From: Solimonas terrae | Lineage (GTDB): Bacteria > Pseudomonadota > Gammaproteobacteria > Nevskiales > Nevskiaceae | Reading direction: 5' to 3' | Assembly: GCF_011067135.1 (NCBI RefSeq) | Contig: NZ_JAAMOW010000002.1 | Coordinates: 124,001-188,000 of the forward strand | Length of the DNA: 64,000 bases | In this document: positions 1 to 8,702 of the stretch, piece by piece | Layout: every line of letters starts with the position of its first letter | How positions within the stretch are numbered: position 1 is the stretch's first letter | Translations under genes and position numbers: made by a program | Notes under the pieces: model-generated | Databases searched by the model: none | Told to the model about the DNA's origin: nothing | Seen by the model: only the letters and a program-made list of their open reading frames with translations

Positions 1-707
1 GCCGCGATGCCTTCGAAATCGGACATGTAGCCAGGCCGCGGAATCGCGTTCTTGACCAGCATGTACTTGTCCAGCGCACTGAGCTCGTCGGCAGTTCCGG
101 TCATGCCGGTCTTGATGTAGCCGGGCGCGACGACATTGGCACGAATGCCGTGCTTGCCGAACTCGGCCGCCATGCCGCGGATGATCGCGCCGACCGCCGC
201 CTTCGAGCCGGCGTAGTGCGGTTTGCCGGCCAGGCCCTTGAACATCGACAGGCTGCCGCAGGCGATCAGCGAGCCGCCGGGCTCGCCGGCCTCGGCACGC
301 TTGACCATCGCCCGCGCGCCTTCGCGCAGCGTGTAGAACGCGCCGTGCAGGGCGACATCGAGGAACTTGTGATAGTCGTCGGTCGACAAGGTGAGCGACG
401 ACTGCGAGGCCGGCGGCGGGCCGGCATTGGCGATCACGGTATCGACGCGGCCGAAGGTCTTGATGACCTCGGCATAGGCATCGACGATCTGCTGTTCCGA
501 GGACACGTCGACCTGCCGCGTCGCAACGCGCACGCCAAGCGCTTCGAGTTCCTGCCTGGCGGCGGCATTCCTTTCGGCATTGCGTGCCCAGATCACGACA
601 TCGCCGCCCTGCCTGGCGATGCCGCGCGCGAAGCCGAGTCCCAGACCGCTGTTGCCGCCGGTGATCACCGCCACCTTGCCACTGAGGTCGAACAGGCCCT
701 TGGCCAT
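1..707 (-). CDS. SDR family oxidoreductase, 3' end cut by window edge
   Basis: NAD(P)-dependent short-chain dehydrogenase/reductase, probably oxidising or reducing a hydroxyl/keto group of a catabolic intermediate. The protein starts MAKGLFDLSGKVAVITGG. It shows the TGGNSGLG nucleotide-binding glycine motif near residues 15-22, the NAG motif (VIANAGPP) and the YAGSK active-site Tyr/Lys. The ATG at 707 is preceded by a GGAG Shine-Dalgarno about 8 bases upstream. At least 235 codons are present; the C-terminus lies beyond position 1. The gene is followed upstream by the terminator of the TonB receptor gene, so it has its own promoter. Substrate unknown; several other SDRs in the window suggest steps of one pathway. 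Confidence 0.9.
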   Translation of the reverse strand, partial: MAKGLFDLSGKVAVITGGNSGLGLGFARGIARQGGDVVIWARNAERNAAARQELEALGVRVATRQVDVSSEQQIVDAYAEVIKTFGRVDTVIANAGPPPASQSSLTLSTDDYHKFLDVALHGAFYTLREGARAMVKRAEAGEPGGSLIACGSLSMFKGLAGKPHYAGSKAAVGAIIRGMAAEFGKHGIRANVVAPGYIKTGMTGTADELSALDKYMLVKNAIPRPGYMSDFEGIA

Positions 708-843
708 GCATATCTCCGGATCGTGCCGGGCGCGTGGGCCGGCTTGCAGGTTGGAGGACTAGTGTCGATCAGCGGGCAATGGCCCTCAAGCCGCAGCAGT
801 ATCGACAAGCGGACGCAATGACGAGCGCCAGACACCGCAGGCC

Positions 844-881
844 AAAAAAAACCCGCTCCCCGATGACGCGGGGAGCGGGTT
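844..881 (-). terminator. Rho-independent terminator of the TonB receptor gene
   Basis: A 12-bp perfect stem (851-862 with 869-880, GC-rich) closes a 6-base loop. On the minus strand it is followed by a T run (the A tract at 844-851). It sits 20 bases past the stop of the receptor gene. Confidence 0.9.
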
Positions 882-900
882 GGTCAGGTTGCAGGCGCTA

Positions 901-3642
901 TCAGATGCCGAAGCTGTAACGCAGGCGTGCGCCGTACATGCGCGGCAGGCCGACCTGACGCGAGTCGAAGCCGAGCGTGTAGTACGTGCCGGAACCGTAG
1001 GTGATGTACTTCTCGTCGAGCACGTTGGTGCCGAACAGCGACAGATCGAACGAGCTGTTGAACATCGAATACCAGTTGACGTTGACGTTCAGCAGGTCGA
1101 ACGGATCGAGCACCGCATCCGGGCTGGAGCCCGACGCCGACGAGCGACGCTTGCCGGTGTACACGTAGGTGGCGCCGAGATCGATGGAACCGATTTCCGG
1201 CGGCAGCGGCAGCGTGTAGGTCAGCGAGGTCACCACCGTGTGGTCGGGCGCGAACGGCAGCGTGTCGCCCTGCACCGCGATCGGCGTTGCCGTGCCCGGG
1301 ATCGCGCCGGCCGCGGTGACTTCCGCCGTACGATCCTCGGCCTTGATCAGCTTGGTGTTGAGGTACGAGTACGAGACCGCCCAGGTCAGGCCGCGCGCCA
1401 GCTGCATGAACGACTCCACCTCGACACCGGCGATCCGCGACTTGCCGGCGTTGGCGATCGTCGTGGTGGTCTGCGCCGTCGGCGAGACGTAGCCGAACTG
1501 CAGCTGCTGGTTCGTCAGATCGTTGTAGAACGCCGCGACGTTGAAGCGGCCCGGGATGAAACCGCGGTAGGTCGTCTTCAGGCCGATTTCGTAGCTGTTG
1601 ACGTGCTCGGGCTCGAAGGTATCGATGCCCGGGTCGGCCGCCAGGATCACGTTGCCCTGGCGATAGCCGCGCACGTACTTGGCATAGCCCATCACGTCCT
1701 TGACCGGCTTGTACGAGAACTCGACCTGCCCGGTCGGTGCCTGGCTGCTGGTCTTCGGCGTCGTGATCTGCTCCTTCGGCGCCAGCGGCACGCTCAGCAG
1801 GTAGGTATAGCGATCCTTGATGCCGTAGCCTTCGGTGCTGTCCCAGGTGTAGCGGGCGCCGATCGTCGTGCTGAACTTGTCGGTGAAGTTGTACGTGCCC
1901 TGTGCATAGACGGCGCGGTTCAGGTACGTGGTCTTGAAGTGCTGTGTCAGCACGCCGCCGAGCACGCCGCCAAGCGGGTCGTAACAGTTGTAACCCGACG
2001 GGGGGCCTTCGATGCTGGCCAGGTTGCAGGAGATCAGGGCGATCGAGTTGTTGCCCGAGAAACCGTCCGGCAGGCTCTTCTCGAAGTAGGCGCCGGTGGT
2101 CCATTCGAAGGCGTCGTTGAACGAGGTGCCCTGCAGCTGCAGTTCCTCGACGAAGGTTTCCTGGCTGGTGACCGGCTCATCCGGCGCCGGTGCCGAGACG
2201 CCGATCTTGAACTCGCGGTCCGGATTCGGATCGACCGGAATGCCGGCCACCGTGTAGCTGAACGTGGTGCCGAAGATGTCGTTGCCGGCCTCGGTGCGCA
2301 GATGCGCATACGAGAAGATGTTCTTCAGGTGTGCGTTGTCCGAGAAGTCCCAGGTCGTGGTGTTGATCGCGCGCCATTCCTTGAGATTGCTCTCCGGGGT
2401 GGCGATCGTGCTCGCGAGGTCGTAGAAGCCGTCCTTGCCGGCGGCGGCCTGTGCGGCGAGCTGGCGGCGGCACGGGGCGGCCGAGAACACGTAGAACGGA
2501 TTGCCGGCCGGGCTCGGATTGCACTGATACAGCTGCGACGGCGTGCCGTTGGTGTTCGAGTCCGCGTACGTGAAGATCGTGTAGTTCTCGAGACTGTCCG
2601 CGATGTTCCACAGCGCGCTGATGCGGCCGGAGACATAGTCGACGTCACCGAACTTGTCGGCACCGATGCCGGTGAAATTCTTCAGATGGCCGTCGCGCTT
2701 GTTGTAGTCGACACCGAAGCGCAGCTTGAAGTTGTCGGTCAGCGGCGTGTTCAGCACGCCCTGGATGCGGCGCATCATGAAATCGCCGCCCGAGGCTTCG
2801 AGATAGCCCTCGTAGACATCGGTCGGCTTCTTCGGCACCAGCAGGACCGCACCACCCGTGGTGTTGCGACCGAACAGGGTGCCCTGCGGACCCTTGAGGA
2901 CCTGCACGTTCGCGAGATCGAACAGCTCGCCGGGGCCGGCGCCGTCGCCGGAGGTCTGCGAGCTTTGACCGCGCGGGGCGACCACGTCGGCGAAGTAGAC
3001 ACCGACGGAAGCCGTCGTGCGCAGATCCTGCGTGAAGCCGCGGATCGCGAAGGACGCGCTGTCCGGACCGAAGCGCTGGTTGGTCTGCAGCGACGGCGTG
3101 TAGGTGGCCAGGTCGGCAGAGTTGGTGATGTTCGCATTGGCGAGCTGCTGCTGATCGAGCACGGTCACCGAGACCGGCACGTCCTGCGCGCTCTGTTCGC
3201 GTCGCTGCGCGGTGACGATGACCTCGGCGATACCCGGCTGCTTGTCCTCCGCAGCCTTCGGTACCGGTGCCGGCGCACTTTGCGGCAGCGCGATCACGTC
3301 CAGCGGTGCAGCGGTGCCGGCGGCTGGCGCGGCCGGCGCTGCCGTCGTGGCATCGGTCGTCGCGGCACCGGCGTCCGCCGCGGCGTCGGTCGTTGTACCG
3401 GCCGTGGCTGCGTCGTCGGTGCTGGCGGCACCGCCACCGGCCGTGCCGTCCGGGGCAGCGGCGGTGTCGGTCGTGCCGCCATCGGCCGGCGCGAAACTCG
3501 ACGCGTCCGACATGTCCGTCATGTCGGTGGCCTCCGGTGCGGTGCTGGTCTGCGCCGTATCAGGCGCCTGCGCAACAGCGCCGGCGGTATAGGCGATGTT
3601 GGCGGCAGCCGTCATCGTTGCGGCGATTACGATTCTCTTCAT
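901..3642 (-). CDS. TonB-dependent outer-membrane receptor
   Basis: Outer-membrane beta-barrel transporter, energised by TonB, for uptake of a bulky hydrophobic substrate. This family is expanded in steroid- and terpene-degrading proteobacteria, so substrate import for the adjoining catabolic genes is the likely role. Of 913 residues, 1-25 form a signal peptide ending AVAQA. Residues 26-137 are an unusual low-complexity Ala/Thr/Asp/Pro-rich linker. A TonB-box-like stretch (AEVIVTAQRR) opens the plug near 139, which contains VPVSVTVL and a GPQGTLFGRN-type motif. The barrel ends in ARLRYSFGI. A terminator follows. Two copies of the TNNACA-N4-TGTNNA dyad lie upstream (3883, 4068). Siderophore uptake is a less likely alternative because no iron genes are nearby. 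Confidence 0.93.
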   Translation of the reverse strand: MKRIVIAATMTAAANIAYTAGAVAQAPDTAQTSTAPEATDMTDMSDASSFAPADGGTTDTAAAPDGTAGGGAASTDDAATAGTTTDAAADAGAATTDATTAAPAAPAAGTAAPLDVIALPQSAPAPVPKAAEDKQPGIAEVIVTAQRREQSAQDVPVSVTVLDQQQLANANITNSADLATYTPSLQTNQRFGPDSASFAIRGFTQDLRTTASVGVYFADVVAPRGQSSQTSGDGAGPGELFDLANVQVLKGPQGTLFGRNTTGGAVLLVPKKPTDVYEGYLEASGGDFMMRRIQGVLNTPLTDNFKLRFGVDYNKRDGHLKNFTGIGADKFGDVDYVSGRISALWNIADSLENYTIFTYADSNTNGTPSQLYQCNPSPAGNPFYVFSAAPCRRQLAAQAAAGKDGFYDLASTIATPESNLKEWRAINTTTWDFSDNAHLKNIFSYAHLRTEAGNDIFGTTFSYTVAGIPVDPNPDREFKIGVSAPAPDEPVTSQETFVEELQLQGTSFNDAFEWTTGAYFEKSLPDGFSGNNSIALISCNLASIEGPPSGYNCYDPLGGVLGGVLTQHFKTTYLNRAVYAQGTYNFTDKFSTTIGARYTWDSTEGYGIKDRYTYLLSVPLAPKEQITTPKTSSQAPTGQVEFSYKPVKDVMGYAKYVRGYRQGNVILAADPGIDTFEPEHVNSYEIGLKTTYRGFIPGRFNVAAFYNDLTNQQLQFGYVSPTAQTTTTIANAGKSRIAGVEVESFMQLARGLTWAVSYSYLNTKLIKAEDRTAEVTAAGAIPGTATPIAVQGDTLPFAPDHTVVTSLTYTLPLPPEIGSIDLGATYVYTGKRRSSASGSSPDAVLDPFDLLNVNVNWYSMFNSSFDLSLFGTNVLDEKYITYGSGTYYTLGFDSRQVGLPRMYGARLRYSFGI

Positions 3643-3882
3643 GTTTTTCCCTCTCTCCCGAAATTCCTGGTTGCCCGGCTGCGTCGCCGTGCATGTGTCC
3701 GGCTTTCTTGTCTACCGCTCGAGTCAGCTGTTCATCACCGGATCGCGCCCGCATCGGCAGGCTGCCCGACGACCGGGTACCGGTTGGTTTCCATCTTCGT
3801 GTCTGCCGTGGTGCCGGCGTTGTGTCCTGCTCCCGAGATCCGGCGCCCGGAGACGCCGATCCGGGCCGCGAGCAGGTATGAA

Positions 3883-3898
3883 TCAACAGTGCTGTGTA
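3883..3898. promoter_or_regulatory. Dyad TCAACA-GTGC-TGTGTA, candidate operator
   Basis: Member of the recurring TNNACA-N4-TGTNNA motif, 241 bases upstream of the TonB receptor start. Arms match at 4 of 6 positions. Regulator unknown. Confidence 0.45.
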
Positions 3899-4067
3899 CA
3901 AGCCCGGCCGTCGTGTCCGCGCTGGCGCCGCGTGCACGCGACTCCGTCGACGTCGATTGCGATGGTCGCCTGGACAGGACTGGCAAGCTGCTCTCCTCTG
4001 CTGCCGTCGGTGGCTCGTGCCCCGCCGGATTATCGAACCGTTATCAGGTGCGTTATGCTAACTATAA

Positions 4068-4083
4068 TGGACACATCTGTCTA
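4068..4083. promoter_or_regulatory. Dyad TGGACA-CATC-TGTCTA, candidate operator
   Basis: Second copy in the receptor upstream region. The flanking bases extend the symmetry to AT-GGACA / TGTCT-AT. It lies between the TetR gene and the receptor gene. Confidence 0.4.
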
Positions 4084-4149
4084 TTAGTGCGCATGCAAAC
4101 ACCACTGATTGCGCGTTCGGGCAATACGGTGGCTCGCCGGGCAAATCCT

Positions 4150-4782
4150 TCAGGCCCGCTTTTTCGGTGTCTTCGGCTGCGCCGGTGCCCGCGCCCTGGG
4201 GGCGATGATGCCTTCGCGCAGGATGCGCGCGTATTCGTCCGTGAAGCGACGCGCGAGGCTGTCGACATCACTGTTGTGTTGATAGCTGAGCATGATCAGC
4301 GATGCGATCGAGCCGAGCAGGATGAACGGCAGCATCTCGAGGTCGATGTCCGGACGTGCGTTGCCGCTCGCCGTGAACTGCTCGAGCGACGCTATCAGCA
4401 GCTTGTACAGCGGCTGATCCGGCGTCAGTTCCTTGCCGGCCATCGCGTCGATCAGCATCAGCCGCGAGGCCTCGCGGTTGTTGAGGACAAGCCGAGCCGA
4501 GCGATAGACGCGATCTTCGGTCGAGTCCGGATCGCGCTCGCCTTCAAGTGACTCGATCAGGCGATCGGACAGCCAGGCCCTGGCTTCGCGCAGCAGATGG
4601 TCGCGATCCTCGAAATGCTGGTAGGCGACGCCGCGGCTGACATTGGCGATGCGTGCCGCTTCCTTCAGGGACAGCGCGTCCGCGCCTTTTTCGGCGACCA
4701 GGTCGACCGTCGCCTGCAGCAGTCTGGCGCGGGTCTGCGTGGGGTTGCGGATGCGCGTTTTCTGGTCCGTTTTCTTGTTCAT
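4150..4782 (-). CDS. TetR/AcrR family transcriptional regulator
   Basis: One-component repressor, predicted to control the adjoining receptor or the divergent sulfotransferase gene. The protein has 210 residues and starts MNKKTDQKTRIRNPTQ. The N-terminal TetR helix-turn-helix (RARLLQATVDLVAEKG to SRGVAYQHFEDRDHLL) spans about residues 15-62. The remainder is a helical ligand-binding domain with a basic Lys/Pro-rich tail (PKTPKKRA). I chose the ATG at 4782 because translation from the more upstream start gives non-family sequence that would cross the divergent promoter. Its ligand is unknown. It is one of four TetR proteins in the window. Confidence 0.88.
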   Translation of the reverse strand: MNKKTDQKTRIRNPTQTRARLLQATVDLVAEKGADALSLKEAARIANVSRGVAYQHFEDRDHLLREARAWLSDRLIESLEGERDPDSTEDRVYRSARLVLNNREASRLMLIDAMAGKELTPDQPLYKLLIASLEQFTASGNARPDIDLEMLPFILLGSIASLIMLSYQHNSDVDSLARRFTDEYARILREGIIAPRARAPAQPKTPKKRA

Positions 4783-4985
4783 CGGCCGACAGTCGGAATG
4801 GCTTGTGGTGCGGAGCATCGCCGAGTGCCCGTCATCCGTCCATGCGGAGCGGCATGGCGGCCCGACTGCGACATTGTGTCCGCTGATCGCATGCGAATCA
4901 CGTTGCATGCCTTTCGCCTGCGGTCGAAGATCATTTGCCCGGATGGCCGCCGGTGGCCGAAACGGATCATCGAGAGGGAACGGAC

Positions 4986-6140
4986 ATGGCGCAGACACTG
5001 CTTGCCGAGCAACTGATAGAGCAGGCCCGCAAGGCAACGGGGTTGGAGCGCTTCGACAGCGAGAGCTTCCGCGAGGGGCTGGACGTCTTTCTCAGGGACG
5101 TCAACGCCTGTCAGTACACCGAGTCCGGCATGCAGCGGCTGATCGGCAGCGTGGTCGGGGCCTTGTCGACGCGCCTGAAGGTCAACGCCTACCTGGAGCA
5201 GCGTCCGGAACTGCTGCAGCGTCCGGTCGAGCGGCCGGTGTTCGTGTTCGGGGTGCCACGCACCGGCACCACCTTGCTGAGCAATCTGCTGGCCGCCGAT
5301 CCGCATCGGCGCTCGCCGCTGACCTGGGAGATCGACGATCCGGTGCCGCCGCCGACCCGCGCGATGCTGTATCGCGATCCGCGCGCCCTTGCACGGCTTG
5401 AACAGGAAAAGGCGATGCTGGCGGCGCGTCCGGAGATGGGCAAGTACTACCGCAATTCGGCGATCTATCCGAACGAGTGCATGTTCTTCATCCACGCCGA
5501 TTTCAAGGCCTTGATGTGGGAATCTCGCGGCGTGCTGCCGAACTACCGCGACTGGCTGTTCGGGCAGGCCGACCTGCGCTCCACCTACGAATACCACCGG
5601 CGCTTCCTGCAGTTGCTGCAGGCCGACGCACCCGGCGTCTGGAACCTCAAGCAGCCGTCGCACGCGCTGTGGATCGAGACGCTGCTGAAGGTCTACCCGG
5701 ACGCGCGCCTGGTGTGGACGCATCGCGATCCGCTGACCGCGACCGGCTCGTTCTGCAGCCTGCTGTCGCTGTCGCATCAGGCCTTCATGGGACGTGTCGA
5801 CGCGAAATGGCTGGGCGATAACTGCGCGTGGCAGGCCGTCGAGCATGCCAACCGGATCATGGATTTCCGCGACAGGTTCGGCGAGGAGCGTGTCATCGAC
5901 GTGCATTACGGCGAGTTGATGCGCAATCCGATCGAGACCACGCGCGCGCTGTACCAGTCGCTCGGCGACGACTACAGCGCGGAAGCCGAGGCGAGCATGA
6001 CGAGCTGGCTCGCCGACAATCCGCAGGACAAGTTCGGTCGCCACGAATACAAGCTTGCGCAATACGGCCTGACGGTCGATCAGGTGCGTGGCATGTTCGA
6101 GCGCTATTCGTCGCGCTACGACGTCGAGGCGGAAGCCTAG
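4986..6140 (+). CDS. Sulfotransferase family protein (PAPS-type)
   Basis: Predicted cytosolic sulfotransferase of the Sulfotransfer_3 type, 384 residues. The 5'-phosphosulfate-binding loop GVPRTGTTLL is at about residues 89-98. A second PAPS-contact region is seen around HRDPLTATGSFCSL. The N-terminal helix is typical of actinobacterial and proteobacterial sulfotransferases that co-occur with steroid genes. The ATG at 4986 follows GAGAGGG with good spacing, better than the earlier in-frame ATG at 4935. Genes of this type in catabolic clusters may modify a hydroxylated substrate or a CoA/lipid carrier, but the true acceptor is unknown. Divergently transcribed from the TetR gene. Confidence 0.85.
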   Translation: MAQTLLAEQLIEQARKATGLERFDSESFREGLDVFLRDVNACQYTESGMQRLIGSVVGALSTRLKVNAYLEQRPELLQRPVERPVFVFGVPRTGTTLLSNLLAADPHRRSPLTWEIDDPVPPPTRAMLYRDPRALARLEQEKAMLAARPEMGKYYRNSAIYPNECMFFIHADFKALMWESRGVLPNYRDWLFGQADLRSTYEYHRRFLQLLQADAPGVWNLKQPSHALWIETLLKVYPDARLVWTHRDPLTATGSFCSLLSLSHQAFMGRVDAKWLGDNCAWQAVEHANRIMDFRDRFGEERVIDVHYGELMRNPIETTRALYQSLGDDYSAEAEASMTSWLADNPQDKFGRHEYKLAQYGLTVDQVRGMFERYSSRYDVEAEA

Positions 6141-6239
6141 GGCTACGATCGCAACGAGTGCCCGTGCCCGGGTCGCGCCGCGACGGCGCCGAGGGGCGAG
6201 AGATCGAATACCTGTCAGCGCTTTGCCGGGAGTATCAGT

Positions 6240-6701
6240 GTGCTGCTCGAAAACCACTATCAGAATGCCTACGTCACGCCCGACATCGAGCAGGCGCTGA
6301 CGATCTTCCGTCGTCGCTACGGCGTTGCCGACGCGAAATACTTCCAGGCCGAAACCGAAGTCTGGACACCGTACGGCAGCGGTATCGCCGTGAACCGGAT
6401 CGCGTTCATCTGGATCGGCGATCTGCAGTACGAACTGATCGAGCCGGTGTCCGGCCCGGTCGATCTGTATCGCGACGCGCTGCCGGTGCGGGGGCTGCGC
6501 TTCCATCACGTCTGCATGCGCAGCTTCGACTGGGATGCGACGCTTGCCGAAGTCGAGCGACAAGGGCTGCCTGTCGTCTACCGCGGCGGCACGGCCAGCG
6601 GCCTGAAATTCATCTACGCCGACGCGCGCGACACGCTCGGCCACTATCTGGAATTCACGTCGGTTCCGGACGCCGTCTGGACCGCGATGGGCGGCCGTTG
6701 A
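6240..6701 (+). CDS. VOC family (glyoxalase/bleomycin-resistance fold) protein
   Basis: 153-residue vicinal-oxygen-chelate protein beginning with a GTG preceded by GGGAG. The sequence shows paired beta-alpha-beta-beta-beta modules (NAYVTPDIEQAL ... RFHHVCMR ... ARDTLGHYLEFT). The second-module His and the C-terminal Glu in HYLEF are plausible metal ligands. It may be an extradiol-like enzyme, an isomerase or a binding protein; the sequence cannot say which. It is 99 bases downstream of the sulfotransferase on the same strand and probably cotranscribed. It ends 19 bases from the convergent thioesterase gene. Confidence 0.8.
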   Translation: MLLENHYQNAYVTPDIEQALTIFRRRYGVADAKYFQAETEVWTPYGSGIAVNRIAFIWIGDLQYELIEPVSGPVDLYRDALPVRGLRFHHVCMRSFDWDATLAEVERQGLPVVYRGGTASGLKFIYADARDTLGHYLEFTSVPDAVWTAMGGR

Positions 6702-6720
6702 AGCCGCGGTTCGCATACGT

Positions 6721-7149
6721 TCAGTCGGCCTTGATGCGCATCGCGTCGAGGCGCTGGCGCCAGCTGTCCGGCAGTGGCACTGCGCCGCGTTCGTCGCGCG
6801 TGACCTGCACGATCTCCGCATAGACAGCCAGCCGCTCGCCCTGCCAGGCCAGTTGGCCGAGACGCAGCGAGCTGCGGCCGATCTCCAGTACCCCGACGCC
6901 GACGTCGACAGGCGCCGGATGCAGCAGATCGTCGGCATATTCGATCAGCGTCGAGGCCACCACCAGCTGCGCGTGCGCGAGCTTGAACAACTCGCAATGG
7001 TGGATGAAGCGGTTGCGGCCTTCCTGCAGGATCGCCGCGGCGGCCACGTTGTTGACGTGGCCGATGACGTCCAGATCGGAAAAACGGGTTGCGATCTGGC
7101 AGCGGAAGGGGAGGCCCTCGCGCGTCAGTCGTGTTCGGTCAATCCTCAT
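6721..7149 (-). CDS. Acyl-CoA thioesterase, 4HBT/FadM-like hotdog fold
   Basis: 142-residue single hotdog-domain protein that would hydrolyse an acyl-CoA thioester in the cytosol. The hallmark segment RFSDLDVIGHVNN, with the Asp/His/Asn pattern of the 4-hydroxybenzoyl-CoA thioesterase family, is at about residues 21-33. Substrate-tunnel strands follow. The start at 7149 is the only sensible ATG. It is the last gene of a minus-strand group running from the P450 through two ferredoxins and a START-like protein. In that context it may release CoA from a catabolic intermediate or recycle CoA. Confidence 0.85.
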   Translation of the reverse strand: MRIDRTRLTREGLPFRCQIATRFSDLDVIGHVNNVAAAAILQEGRNRFIHHCELFKLAHAQLVVASTLIEYADDLLHPAPVDVGVGVLEIGRSSLRLGQLAWQGERLAVYAEIVQVTRDERGAVPLPDSWRQRLDAMRIKAD

Positions 7150-7212
7150 GCCGGCTTGTTCCCGAAGCGGAGCGGGGCTGGACCGCGGTCGATGCGGTCG
7201 TCACGGCGCTCG

Positions 7213-7890
7213 CTACCGGCCGGCGGAAGCGGACGACGGCGGCGTCGCGAGAAACGCCGGTTTTGCGCCGGCGTACGGTGCCTGTGCGGCGAGCTTGCGG
7301 AGATTGCCGAGCGTGTTGAACGGCGAGCTGACCGACATCGCGTTGATCAGCGTGGACGGGATGCCGCCGGGGTCCGACAGCAGCTGGATCTGCACGTCGG
7401 TCCGGCCGTCGCCTGTCGGCGTCAGTCGCCATTCCTGCCGCGATTTGACGATGCGCACGTAGTCCTTGTGCGTCTCGGCATCCGGCACGGCGGTGTCGAC
7501 GAAGGTGACGCCGTGAGTGGCCGGGTCCAGCTTGATCTCGCGCTGATTGACGATGTCGCGGTCACTGACCGGCCACGGCATCTTCATCGCCGCGTAGATG
7601 CGGTAACGGGTCGCACTCGTGCGTTGCACGACTTCAGCGTGCGCGACGACATCGTTGAGCCTGGGGATCGCCGATGCGTCGTCGATCACGGCCGCCACGG
7701 CCGACAGCGGTGCATCGATTTGCACCGTGCCGCGCATCTCGTGAATTTTCCAGCCCGGCACTGCGCGCGACTCGATGCGAATGCCGTCGGCATCCTTTTC
7801 CAGTTTCCAGCCATCGTCGGCGAACACCGACGGCGCCAGGCCGCCCAGCAACAGGGCGAGCGGCAGCAGGAGCAGGGCGCGGCGGCGCAT
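7213..7890 (-). CDS. Exported START/SRPBCC-domain protein
   Basis: 225-residue protein with a START-like helix-grip fold that binds hydrophobic ligands such as sterols or lipids. A signal peptide (MRRRALLLLPLALLLGGLAP..., cleavage near SVFA/DDG) predicts a periplasmic location. The START body runs from about residue 25 to 200, with recognisable WKIHEMRGTVQIDAPLS and MPWPVSDRDIV segments. The second is typical of bacterial START proteins. The start at 7890 is 7 bases after the stop of the ferredoxin gene, so the two are cotranscribed. A ligand carrier in the periplasm fits the sterol-like context, but the ligand is inferred. Confidence 0.85.
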   Translation of the reverse strand: MRRRALLLLPLALLLGGLAPSVFADDGWKLEKDADGIRIESRAVPGWKIHEMRGTVQIDAPLSAVAAVIDDASAIPRLNDVVAHAEVVQRTSATRYRIYAAMKMPWPVSDRDIVNQREIKLDPATHGVTFVDTAVPDAETHKDYVRIVKSRQEWRLTPTGDGRTDVQIQLLSDPGGIPSTLINAMSVSSPFNTLGNLRKLAAQAPYAGAKPAFLATPPSSASAGR

Positions 7891-7897
7891 GGTTCGC

Positions 7898-8218
7898 TCA
7901 GATCTGGCTGGCCGGCAGACGCACGACGATGCCGTCGAGCGCATCGTTCATCACGATCTGGCAGGTCAGGCGGCTGGTCGGTTCGGTATTCAGAGCGCCG
8001 TCCAGCATCATTTCCTCTTCCTCGGACTTCGGGCCGAGCTTGTCGATCCACGCCGGATCGACATAACCATGACAGGTCGCACATGAACAGACGCCGCCGC
8101 AGTCGCCGAGGATGCTCGGCACCATGTTGTCGGTCGCGATCTGCATGAGGTTCTGGCCCGACGCGCCGTCGACCAGATGTTCCTTGCCGTCATGGGCGAT
8201 GAAAAGAATCTTCGGCAT
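7898..8218 (-). CDS. 2Fe-2S ferredoxin, adrenodoxin type (copy 1)
   Basis: 106-residue soluble electron carrier. Predicted cluster ligands are C40, C46, C49 (C-x5-C-x2-C) and C86; C44 is an additional cysteine. Adrenodoxin-type ferredoxins feed electrons to class I P450s, and a P450 is in the same gene group. It is about 60% identical by eye to copy 2, with the same MPKI(L/V)FI start, so it is a local duplication. It is separated from copy 2 by about 145 bases that include a hairpin at 8308-8335. No ferredoxin reductase is present in the window, so reduction must come from elsewhere. Confidence 0.92.
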   Translation of the reverse strand: MPKILFIAHDGKEHLVDGASGQNLMQIATDNMVPSILGDCGGVCSCATCHGYVDPAWIDKLGPKSEEEEMMLDGALNTEPTSRLTCQIVMNDALDGIVVRLPASQI

Positions 8219-8307
8219 CTTCAGGTACTCGAAATCCGTTGCGATATGAAATGGGGAATGGGCTTGCAGCTGTGACGGTGACGCTTCTCCGGCGTGGCGG
8301 CCGAAGG

Positions 8308-8335
8308 GCGGGGCAGTCTATCGGAACTGCCCCGC
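8308..8335. repeat. Intergenic hairpin between the two ferredoxin genes
   Basis: A 10-bp GC-rich inverted repeat (8308-8317 with 8326-8335) around an 8-base loop. No T run follows on either strand. It may attenuate or protect mRNA between the two genes rather than terminate transcription. Confidence 0.6.
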
Positions 8336-8362
8336 ACATTGTCGCAATGTCCGGGCCGTTTC

Positions 8363-8689
8363 TCAGAGCACCTGGCTGTGCGGCAGACGCAGCACCAGAC
8401 CGTCGAATTCCTCCGTGACCTTGAGCTGGCAGCCAAGCCGGCTGTTGGCCTCGGTATGCAGCGTGCCTTCGAGCATGACCTCTTCGTTCTCGGCGATCGG
8501 CGGCAGCCTTTGCTGCCACGCCGGATCGGCGACGTAGCAGTGGCAGGTGCCACAGGAGCATTCGCCGCCGCAGTCGCCGAGAATGCCGGGAACACTGTGG
8601 TCGAGCGCGGTCTGCATGATGCTCTTGCCGACCGTGGCGTCGACCACGTGTTCCTTGCCGTTGTGCTCGATGAAGACGATCTTCGGCAT
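8363..8689 (-). CDS. 2Fe-2S ferredoxin, adrenodoxin type (copy 2)
   Basis: 108-residue adrenodoxin-like ferredoxin with predicted ligands C40, C46, C49 and C87 plus extra cysteines C44 and C51. It starts 13 bases past the P450 stop codon, so P450 and ferredoxin are cotranscribed and this is the most likely direct redox partner. The two ferredoxins differ mainly around the surface loop after the third cluster cysteine. That could mean specialisation for different oxygenases (P450 here, Rieske enzyme at 30 kb). Confidence 0.92.
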   Translation of the reverse strand: MPKIVFIEHNGKEHVVDATVGKSIMQTALDHSVPGILGDCGGECSCGTCHCYVADPAWQQRLPPIAENEEVMLEGTLHTEANSRLGCQLKVTEEFDGLVLRLPHSQVL

Positions 8690-8702
8690 GGTCAGGCCCT
8701 GA

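Larger units (their letters stand above)
3643..4149. other. Intergenic region upstream of TonB receptor
   Basis: About 500 bases between the receptor start and the TetR stop codon. No convincing gene is seen. It contains two copies of the recurring dyad and presumably the receptor promoter and a long leader. Confidence 0.6.

Noticed and set aside
880-4551. 1223-residue plus-strand reading frame opposite the TonB receptor
   Set aside because: Arg/Ala/Val-rich antisense shadow of the receptor and TetR genes caused by high GC; no family features.
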